Source of the DNA: Planctomycetaceae bacterium
GTDB lineage: Bacteria > Planctomycetota > Planctomycetia > Planctomycetales > Planctomycetaceae
Direction: 5' to 3'
Length of the DNA stretch: 60,601 nucleotides
NCBI GenBank assembly: GCA_947476295.1
Contig: CANJQC010000014.1
Coordinates: 1-60,601 of the forward strand
Under the pieces are notes generated by a model. The model was given only the letters and a program-made list of their open reading frames with translations. It did not search any database and was not told where the DNA came from. Each line of letters begins with the position of its first letter. Position 1 is the stretch's first letter. A program made the position numbers and the translations under genes. Below are positions 54,029-60,601 of the stretch, in pieces.

Positions 54029-55015
54029 ATGAAACACTCATTTCTCTATACAGCATTGGTACTCACAACAGTGGCTATTGCCACGGGTTCGACGACTTTC
54101 GGTGATTCAAAGGTTCGAACTGGATCCGGCGGATTCAATCGCGGACAAGGAGGCAATCACGGCGGACAGACATCCCGTTCATTCAGCGGACGCATCGGAA
54201 ATTTAAGCGGCGGTGAAGGGAATGGGCACGGAAAATCAGGCAATGGAGGAGCAGGGAACGGTCACCTCGGAGGAATCAACATTTCCGGGGGTTTTAATCA
54301 GCAACAGCGGGGAACCAAACTGCCTCATTTTGGAAACAGCGGAAATGATCAGCATGAGAAACAGCTGGCCCCCATCAACCTTCCGAGCCGAATCGGCGAC
54401 TCCGGAAAGTCCAAGATCAAGGGGATTCTGTCACCAAATCTTCAGCATCCAATTCGGCATCCGGGACATTCGATTCTGCTGCCGAACGGAACGAAGACGA
54501 AGTCGATTGCGATCGATGTCGCTCAGATACTGAAGCATAAAGGTCCCTCAAGTCACGTTCAGCCTCAGATTCAGAACATTGTGGCCACTGCGCCGAAGCA
54601 CCTGTGCGTTAACCCTCATTTTTCCTGGTGGGTCAACACCTGCCACGACCACTGCCAAACTCACTACGGTTGCTGGAACATCCATAATCAATACTGGGAT
54701 TGCTGGACACCATGCAACTGGCAAGTCGTCCGATGTGAACAGTTCACTTTCTACGTTGGCTTAAGCTGCATTTACATTCCGGATATGCAGGCCTACGGTG
54801 TTCAGTCGGTCATCAACGGCACTCCTGCACAGCATGCTGGCCTTCAGGCAGGTGACCTGATCTTGACGGTCAACGGGCAACCGGTCTTCGAGCCGAGTCT
54901 TGTCAACACTGAACTCGTTAGAGGCCGCCTAGATCTTCAGATCATACGAGAAGGTTTACCTTCACCGCTACAGCTGACCTTGTTTCCTAGTCTGGTTCAG
55001 AACGTCTCATTCTGA
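54029..55015 (+). CDS. secreted Gly-rich protein with C-terminal PDZ domain
   Basis: A 328-aa exported protein. Signal peptide (about 1-25, ending TTFGD), a Gly/Asn/His/Ser-rich segment (about 28-100), a cysteine-rich region (about 192-245, with SWWVNTCHDHCQTHYGCWN) and a PDZ domain (about 250-325, with VINGTPAQHAGLQAGDLILT). The PDZ part suggests binding to protein termini. It is transcribed away from the giant-protein operon and could share a promoter region with it. No protease domain. Confidence 0.75.
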   Translation: MKHSFLYTALVLTTVAIATGSTTFGDSKVRTGSGGFNRGQGGNHGGQTSRSFSGRIGNLSGGEGNGHGKSGNGGAGNGHLGGINISGGFNQQQRGTKLPHFGNSGNDQHEKQLAPINLPSRIGDSGKSKIKGILSPNLQHPIRHPGHSILLPNGTKTKSIAIDVAQILKHKGPSSHVQPQIQNIVATAPKHLCVNPHFSWWVNTCHDHCQTHYGCWNIHNQYWDCWTPCNWQVVRCEQFTFYVGLSCIYIPDMQAYGVQSVINGTPAQHAGLQAGDLILTVNGQPVFEPSLVNTELVRGRLDLQIIREGLPSPLQLTLFPSLVQNVSF

Positions 55016-55380
55016 TCAGGAGGGATTCCGGACATTAGATTTGGTGGGGCATCGCGGTTTGTTAGGTCAGCCGGTTGCACTGATCTCTACTGCCGAAACT
55101 TGCTGCGTGCGAGAAAGCACATGTGTCCGCCTGGATGTGCGTATTGTCGCGGATTTTAACGATAGAACTTGTCTCCGAAATACGTATGCCGCGCGCATGA
55201 TTTTGCCTTGCAGCTCTGCAGCTTGAATTACCGCCACGGAGTGCGTTTGGATGAGGGCGAAGCACGCACTTGAACCTGCAGTCAATTCTTCAAATTGGCA
55301 CAGGGGATGCAGTGGCAGAGTGATCAGCGGTTGTGTGACACGTGGAAGGCTTATTGCGAACGAAAAAGAGGAGATATTGC
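55016..55380. other. intergenic stretch with no gene seen
   Basis: Only short overlapping frames occur. A GAGGAG site at its right end serves the GTG start of the universal stress protein. Confidence 0.5.
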
Positions 55381-56289
55381 GTGCCCGTATTTCATCGAAA
55401 ACCTGTGCTGGTTCCGACAGATTATTCAGATGCATCGCTGAACGCTGTGCGGGTTGCGAGATCTGTCGCCGGGGCAGACACTGATGTCACAGTTGTCTAC
55501 GTGGCTCAGGATCATGACTTGATGCTGCACCCTCTTACATGGACAGCGGGTGCGTTGCCCGAGTATCAGGAAAAACGACTGTTGCTTGGACTGCAGAACT
55601 GGTCGAAAGACCATAATCTTGGCGACGTGAATCTGACAGTTCGAAAGGGAGATCCCGGAACGCAAGTCTGCGAGCTTGCTGAGGAAACGGGCTGCAAGCT
55701 GATCGTGATCCCTTCACATGGACGACATGGCTTACAGCGTGTCTTGCTGGGCTCAGTTGCGGAACGTATCATTCGTCATTGTCATTGTTCGGTTCTCGTG
55801 CTGCGTCGAACGAAAGATCCTGAATCCGTGCCGAAACCTGCGGAAGATTGGTTTCCACGACGATGGGTGGTGGTACCAATAGACTTTTCTGACGCGTCGT
55901 CAATGGCCATCGAAACCGCTCTGGAAGTCACTGACGATCGAGGCCACATAGACATAGTCACCGTCGTGCCCGCGTTGGACCAAATTGATTTCGGTGGCGC
56001 TGTAGTCGTGTCTGATGCGGTTTGCCGCCGCGATTGCGAAAAATACATGCAGCGTTATCTAACTGAACGCGGCTATGGTTCACTGCGGACACACGCCTTC
56101 GTTGGTGATCCGGGTATCATGATTGCCGAACATGCCAGCGAGGCTGACGCAGATCTGATTGTCATGCCGTCCCACGGACGCAGTGGCCTGCGGAGGCTGA
56201 TGCTCGGATCAACCACCGAGCGCGTGATTCGTCACTCAGACACGCCTGTCCTAGTACTTCGTGTCGATGTGGGTAAGTCTGTGGGATAG
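55381..56289 (+). CDS. tandem universal stress protein (two UspA domains)
   Basis: A 302-aa protein starting at GTG 55381 preceded by GAGGAG; the frame upstream to 55342 is not needed. Each half has the ATP-binding G-x2-G-x9-G-S/T pattern: PSHGRHGLQRVLLGS in domain 1 and PSHGRSGLRRLMLGS in domain 2, with VLVPTDYSDAS and VVVPIDFSDASS at the domain starts. Likely an ATP-binding stress protein in the cytoplasm. Confidence 0.92.
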   Translation: MPVFHRKPVLVPTDYSDASLNAVRVARSVAGADTDVTVVYVAQDHDLMLHPLTWTAGALPEYQEKRLLLGLQNWSKDHNLGDVNLTVRKGDPGTQVCELAEETGCKLIVIPSHGRHGLQRVLLGSVAERIIRHCHCSVLVLRRTKDPESVPKPAEDWFPRRWVVVPIDFSDASSMAIETALEVTDDRGHIDIVTVVPALDQIDFGGAVVVSDAVCRRDCEKYMQRYLTERGYGSLRTHAFVGDPGIMIAEHASEADADLIVMPSHGRSGLRRLMLGSTTERVIRHSDTPVLVLRVDVGKSVG

Positions 56290-56480
56290 CCCACTAGCGC
56301 CCGGCGGCTCATCGGTAGTGGCCAGCTTCCAAGCAGCAATGATCCTGCCAGTCGTCTGACACGCCTACCGCTCGCAACCAGCACGGCTCTCCCCGTGGCT
56401 GCGTAGTCCAATTTTACTCATACCACCATCACGCTGATCGTTAACGAGCTGTCAGAAACTGCAGTAGACGTCCGACATTG
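56290..56480. repeat. gap with REP-like sequence between convergent genes
   Basis: AGCGCCCGGCGGCTC and CGCCTACCGCTCGC resemble the GCTCGCC-type palindromes elsewhere in the window, but symmetry is poor. No T-run terminator seen. Confidence 0.35.
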
Positions 56481-56488
56481 TCGGAATT

Positions 56489-58483
56489 TCAGGGTTTCGT
56501 TTTCAGTTCCGTCGCAGGTTGCTTTGGGCGTGTCTGCAGAAATGACGGGAAACTGCCGGAACGTAATGGGAGACTGCCTGTCTGGATCGGTAGAAAGCCT
56601 GGCGTCAAAGGTAAATTGCCCGGCAGCGCGGGGATTTTACTTTGCAGGCCAGCAGGGAATTGCCCGTTGAGAACAGCTGCCACATCTCCTATTTTTTTGT
56701 TGATCTTTTCGCGATCCCTGTCTTTGATCAGGCTGGAATTTGAGACCTGCTTCAACAGACTTCGGGCATCGACATTTCCTGATCGCAGATCGGCCACAAG
56801 CGTCTTGACTTCCGAGGCTTTCTCAATCAGATCTGCGTTGTCCAGAAGCAAGCGATCGTAGTCTGCAGCGAAACGATTTTTAAGCGTCTGGATATGTTCA
56901 TCTGCAAAATCGCTTACCTCCGCCAGGAGTTTCAGTTTTGCGACAGCCATCTGATGGGCAAATGCCGCTTTAACGCCCGATGCCACTTGTTCGCCGACGT
57001 CAGAATGCAGTTCAATGTTCGGCTCTCGCAGTGTACCAGAAATCTGCATCGTCGCATTGAGTGTCTGCACACTCGCAAATACATCATTTGCCGCTTCGAT
57101 GATCTCAGGACGCACATCTTCATCGGCGGAAAACAACAGTTGATCTAGCCGTGAATCCAGTGCCAGATGCCCCTGAATTTGATTTTCAACGATCACAAGC
57201 CGACTTTGCCATTTGACGTCGTTCAGTATCGCCTGCAGGCAGGCTTTCTCCGGCTTTCCGGCTCGAAGCGGAATTGAGTTTGTATCCTGAAAATCGGCCA
57301 GCATTTCGGCCGAAGGAATTTCCGTTGTGGCGTCATAGGTGACCTTCAACTGCAATGGCCGCGAGCCCTCAGCCATAAGTGACATGACGCAGGGGCGACC
57401 AAGCAACACGGGATCTTCCGTAACGTCGGTCAGTAGCGCCTGGAATGGGACTGATTCCTCACAGACGGAGATTTCTCCCGTCATTCTCAGATTCTTTAAC
57501 AGGAAATCCGGCGAAGGATTAGCTGCCCAGAAATCAAAGTCGCGGCCGGGGCGGCGTGGAGGTTCAATCTGTTCGTGAAGTCCATGCTGGTAATCACGAA
57601 TCGTCTCAACCCAGGTTAAGATTTCCTGCAGTCGGACGTACATTGTCTCGCCAAGCAATGCCTGAGAGATGCGACGTGGGTCAGGCTTGAGCAGCGCAAG
57701 AGTATGTTTGACTTTTTCCTGATCGCGCAGTCGGGCGTCGTTGAGCAACTGAAAGTCGGTACGCACTTCCGGCACGATTTCTCTCAGTTCATCACGAAAC
57801 GACTGCGCGTCGCGCACGAGGAGTTCTGCTTCCTGGGCGACCGTCAGATACTGTTCGATCTGCTGCAGCGTGTCGCCTTTGCGGGCATTTTCGAAATCGA
57901 GCTTCAAGGCTTTGACTCGTGGTTCAAAGACTTTAGCACGCTCAACCAGTCCTTCAAAACAGACGTCCCATTTTTCGTAGATGCCGGTTCCGATGCGGTA
58001 CGTTTCGAGATTCTCAGGATCCAGTTGCAATTTGACCTGAGCTTCCAGACTGGATAACCACTCGTCGCCAAGTTCTGTCAGTTTTTCCGTGATCCATGAC
58101 GGCCCTGTGTCTACGGGCTCGTCACTGAATTCCAGTTGGCCATCGTCGCTTCGTCGAGTATTGAAACGCAGGCCGTCAACGTGGCCGTCTTCGATCAGGA
58201 AACGGCGGCGCGAAAGCGAATGTGGTTCCAGTTTAACGTGCATTTCATCAAATTGGACCATGTTTTTTCCGGGGCGACCTGCACTTGCGAGTGCCATACC
58301 CTGAATCGTAAACGACGGAGGAAAGTACGTCGTTTTCAGTTCCGCGACGTCCACCTTCGCTCCGGTGATGGACTGAAACGAATGCACTGTCGAATACCGC
58401 AGCAACGGATCGACTCCGAATGCAAGGAATCCCCACACCAAGCCAATGATGATCAGCCGAGGAATGATATAAGTCCAGCGCAT
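56489..58483 (-). CDS. TIGR03545 family protein
   Basis: A 664-aa protein from ATG 58483 (MRWTYIIPRLIIIGL). One N-terminal membrane helix, an AsmA/mammalian-VPS13-like beta region (SITGAKVDVAELKTTYFPPS, GMALASAGRP..), a coiled-coil middle (about 170-300) and a Pro/Leu/Gly-rich repetitive C-terminus (LPGNLPLTPGF and similar turns). The family typically occurs with TIGR03546, which is encoded immediately upstream. Probably anchored in the inner membrane and reaching into the envelope; function unknown. Confidence 0.88.
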   Translation of the reverse strand: MRWTYIIPRLIIIGLVWGFLAFGVDPLLRYSTVHSFQSITGAKVDVAELKTTYFPPSFTIQGMALASAGRPGKNMVQFDEMHVKLEPHSLSRRRFLIEDGHVDGLRFNTRRSDDGQLEFSDEPVDTGPSWITEKLTELGDEWLSSLEAQVKLQLDPENLETYRIGTGIYEKWDVCFEGLVERAKVFEPRVKALKLDFENARKGDTLQQIEQYLTVAQEAELLVRDAQSFRDELREIVPEVRTDFQLLNDARLRDQEKVKHTLALLKPDPRRISQALLGETMYVRLQEILTWVETIRDYQHGLHEQIEPPRRPGRDFDFWAANPSPDFLLKNLRMTGEISVCEESVPFQALLTDVTEDPVLLGRPCVMSLMAEGSRPLQLKVTYDATTEIPSAEMLADFQDTNSIPLRAGKPEKACLQAILNDVKWQSRLVIVENQIQGHLALDSRLDQLLFSADEDVRPEIIEAANDVFASVQTLNATMQISGTLREPNIELHSDVGEQVASGVKAAFAHQMAVAKLKLLAEVSDFADEHIQTLKNRFAADYDRLLLDNADLIEKASEVKTLVADLRSGNVDARSLLKQVSNSSLIKDRDREKINKKIGDVAAVLNGQFPAGLQSKIPALPGNLPLTPGFLPIQTGSLPLRSGSFPSFLQTRPKQPATELKTKP

Positions 58484-58551
58484 GAAGTGTCTCGATGTTC
58501 GAAGGACGACTGGTTCAAATTCCGGCGGTCTGATTTCTGCGATCGCGGCAA

Positions 58552-59067
58552 TCAGACTTCCAACGTGCCGAAGCGATCTGCCCATTCCGCACCCAGCAGA
58601 ATTTTTGTGATCCACCAGTGTCGAATGTGACGTGCGAGCTTTTTGGAATACTTCTGAAAGATCGGGCGACTAACGCGATGCACGGGCCAGACAAGCAGCA
58701 AGCCACAGACAAAACTGCCCATGACAATTGAGTTGTTAAAATCGGTCCACGGCATCATCGGTGTGTCGTAGACCGCTTCCCAGAATGCGCGGAGAGACGG
58801 CTGGTCCAGGACATAGACGCCGACCTGGTCAAAGGCTGCATCAAACCACGACGACGCAAACGTCAAGGCAACCGCAGCACAAGCCGCGATCGCCAGGTTG
58901 ACGCGCGTGGCAGCGATGCAGAACCCCAGCACAATGGCCAGCAGATTGCCTTTAGGGACAAGTCCCATCATCACTCCCAGCGCCAAGCCGTAAGACATTT
59001 GCGTCGGAGTGGATTCAATCACCAGGGCCTTGAACAAAAGTCTGAGCGGACGCAGAATGAGAAACAT
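58552..59067 (-). CDS. TIGR03546 family membrane protein
   Basis: A 171-aa integral membrane protein (MFLILRPLRLLFKALVIEST) with about three or four helices and the family-typical SYGLALGVMMGLVPKGNLL and DFNNSIVMGSF. Encoded 68 bp upstream of the TIGR03545 partner, forming the usual two-gene operon. DUF2062-like fold. Function unknown. Confidence 0.9.
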   Translation of the reverse strand: MFLILRPLRLLFKALVIESTPTQMSYGLALGVMMGLVPKGNLLAIVLGFCIAATRVNLAIAACAAVALTFASSWFDAAFDQVGVYVLDQPSLRAFWEAVYDTPMMPWTDFNNSIVMGSFVCGLLLVWPVHRVSRPIFQKYSKKLARHIRHWWITKILLGAEWADRFGTLEV

Positions 59068-59205
59068 AAATCCTCCTTGACGCTTCGCTAGGACACCGAT
59101 TTCGTGACCATCAATGACGTGTTAAGGCGGAAATCAGGAACACTAATCTTCGCTGATTAACGCTAATTCCAAGGCAGCAACGCCAATTAGAAAGTCCCGT
59201 CCCGC

Positions 59206-59781
59206 TCAGGGCCCCACCGTGTTGGCATCTGTCGATGCAGAGTTGTCAAACGAGGCCTGTCGAACGGTTCCTGCTGTACTGCCAGTGGCTGCGACGTCGG
59301 TGGTTGGTGAACCGCCGCCGGAATGGTCGGCCAAAACGGCGGCACCTTGTGTTGCGTTGGAAACGACCTTCTGCGATGGAACCTGCCCGGTCACCTGGGG
59401 TTCCAGCCTCCACATTGCACCGGAGGCGGCATCAACCACGATACCAGGCACCCCGCCAATCACGACGTTGCCTGCAGTCCACCAATTGATTCGTGCGTTC
59501 AAATCATACTGCTGCGCGCCGTCCTGACTGGCGTAGACTACATGATATTTGGCAGGTTGAAACGGTGCTGAACTGGATTTCAGCGTGACTTGTTGCGGAG
59601 TCACACCGGAATGCACTACGCGATTCTTGTTGTCAAGCACGCTGAAATAGGTGGCTCCGCCAGTGTTATCCATAGTGACCTGGTACTGTCGACCACTCAC
59701 AATCGTGGCACAGCCGGAAAGACTGCTGGCGAATATAAAAATGAGTAACCAACTGCCAACAGTTCGATTCCTGTTCATCAC
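59206..59781 (-). CDS. small lipoprotein
   Basis: A 191-aa lipoprotein: signal peptide with lipobox LSGCATIVSG around residue 24, a beta-rich middle (YQVTMDNTGGATYFSVLDNK, VTPQQVTLKSSSAPFQPAKY) and a GNVVIGGVPGIVVDAASGAMW segment, then a low-complexity Ala/Gly/Thr tail. It resembles YceK-like or GNA1162-like small lipoproteins in layout; no specific family assigned. Confidence 0.75.
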   Translation of the reverse strand: MMNRNRTVGSWLLIFIFASSLSGCATIVSGRQYQVTMDNTGGATYFSVLDNKNRVVHSGVTPQQVTLKSSSAPFQPAKYHVVYASQDGAQQYDLNARINWWTAGNVVIGGVPGIVVDAASGAMWRLEPQVTGQVPSQKVVSNATQGAAVLADHSGGGSPTTDVAATGSTAGTVRQASFDNSASTDANTVGP

Positions 59782-60080
59782 GGTCTTCTCCGAATCTGCG
59801 CATGAAATTGATGCTTCGCTGGACGCGGATCATTACAAACCTGCGGCGAGTCGTTGCAACTGCGAATGCGGACGGTCCACAAATTTGACAGGTCCGCACC
59901 CGCAAGTCCGGAGTATTGGAGACGGTTTCAATTCCTGGCAAGAGCCGACTAGATGAATCTGACAGGGATTCGCCAATCGAAGATCCAGCCACAGACACTT
60001 TCGGCTGAAATCGCCGCAGGATGGTCTCAAGTGAACGCGCTCATGCGAGCCATCAACAGCAATGAGCCACGCGCTTAAGC

Positions 60081-60601
60081 TCATCCACATACGACACCCA
60101 GGCAAGTTTGTCCTGCATACGATCTTCGCTGATGCACATGCTCATGTCGTAAAGCTTGACCCGGTACAGGCATCGCCGATGCTTTTACTCCCAGAACCGC
60201 CAGCACCTTTTCAGTGCCAATCTGATTTGAGTGATCGGCCATGAAAACTAAGTCTTCGTTGTCGCCAAGGGGTTCCTTCATTCTGCCAATTCCCAGCCGC
60301 TGAAGCCAGTTTCGAATCGATGTTCGCGACGGAGTCTTTTGACGAAGACCGAGCCATTCAAAAAAAAATTTGCGCACACGATCCGCGCCTCGCAATCCAA
60401 CTGCCCGCGCCAGGTTGACAGCGACCGTAATCATGCGAACACCATACCCATGCGTTCCAATCGGTTGATCGTGAGGCAAATTCACAGATTGCGTCGCGAG
60501 GTCGCATTGTTGTCCAAGCTCATCACAGAGCTGCTTCATCGAATCGATTTGCTTTTGTTGTTCTGCGGCAAGCCGCTCCTGTTGCTCGAGTTGCGACTTG
60601 A
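60081..60601 (-). pseudogene. transposase fragment, partial at window edge
   Basis: The minus-strand frame is open to the right edge (upstream residues ..QLEQQERLAAEQQKQIDSMK form a coiled coil) and reads MITVAVNLARAVGLRGADRV, KTPSRTSIRNWLQRLGIG and MADHSNQIGTEKVLAVLGV, a DDE-type transposase seen repeatedly in planctomycetes. After GQALRHEHV the sequence diverges and stops at 60081, well before the usual length, so the 3' part is lost. Downstream another frame (KLYDMSMCISEDRMQDKLAW) is open for about 35 codons and may be debris. Confidence 0.7.

Overview
The window looks like a chromosomal segment of a planctomycete (phylum Planctomycetota). The evidence is a 1,114-aa secreted SGNH / PVC-type dehydrogenase / cytochrome c protein, an ECF sigma factor, a TIGR03545-TIGR03546 gene pair, many very large membrane-anchored proteins without close textbook relatives, and several families of dispersed palindromic repeats. 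This assignment is an inference from gene content; no rRNA or other phylogenetic marker is present.

Region by region: (1) 1-5.5 kb is the remains of a type I-G (formerly I-U) CRISPR-Cas locus: a cas4-cas1 fusion, csb2 (cas5-cas6) and a frameshifted 3' stub of csb1 (cas7), with no cas3, cas8 or array in view. A REP-associated tyrosine transposase (RAYT) flanked by its own palindromes sits inside the locus, and two unrelated palindromic repeats have landed in frame inside the cas4-cas1 gene. (2) 5.8-7.1 kb holds an XRE regulator and a divergent pair (small beta-rich protein / minimal kinase-like protein). (3) 7.2-13.5 kb is a catabolic cluster on the minus strand (sugar-acid dehydratase of the enolase superfamily, ceramidase-like hydrolase, DHDPS/NAL-type lyase, MFS transporter, WYL regulator). 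(4) 13.8-21.7 kb on the plus strand: PVC-type cytochrome protein, Tat-exported DUF3500 protein, RidA, ECF sigma factor, glycosyltransferase, YacG. (5) 21.8-24.1 kb is decaying DNA with an ABC-2 permease stub, an internally deleted IS1182-like element, an intact ABC-2 permease, tRNA-Leu(CAG) and a tRNA-Leu fragment. (6) 24.2-29.4 kb: ferrochelatase co-transcribed with a CarH-like MerR/B12 regulator, an LpoB-like plus COG3014-like lipoprotein pair, and a TPR protein.

(7) 30-40.5 kb is an exopolysaccharide locus on the minus strand (methyltransferase, O-antigen ligase, flippase, CapD/FlaA1-type dehydratase, thioredoxin-sulfotransferase fusion, UDP-sulfoquinovose-synthase-like enzyme with a cysteine-rich N-terminus, AlkP-superfamily enzyme). 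The enzyme set suggests a sulfated and/or sulfonated surface glycan. The intergenic gaps here are filled by about 150-bp elements ending in ACCACAGAGG-type inverted repeats, one next to a GxxExxY gene. (8) 40.7-41.9 kb is an M24 peptidase.

(9) 42-53.7 kb is the most unusual part: three tightly packed minus-strand genes encoding a 1,651-aa single-pass protein with a degenerate caspase-like fold, a 564-aa TssM/IcmF-like protein that ends just after its third membrane helix, and a ~1,667-aa single-pass protein with another degenerate caspase-like fold followed by a complete-MIDAS vWA domain. I regard this as a candidate undescribed envelope-spanning complex that resembles a T6SS TssM split into two polypeptides. 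(10) 54-60.6 kb: secreted Gly-rich/PDZ protein, tandem universal stress protein, TIGR03545/TIGR03546 pair, lipoprotein and a broken transposase running off the right edge.
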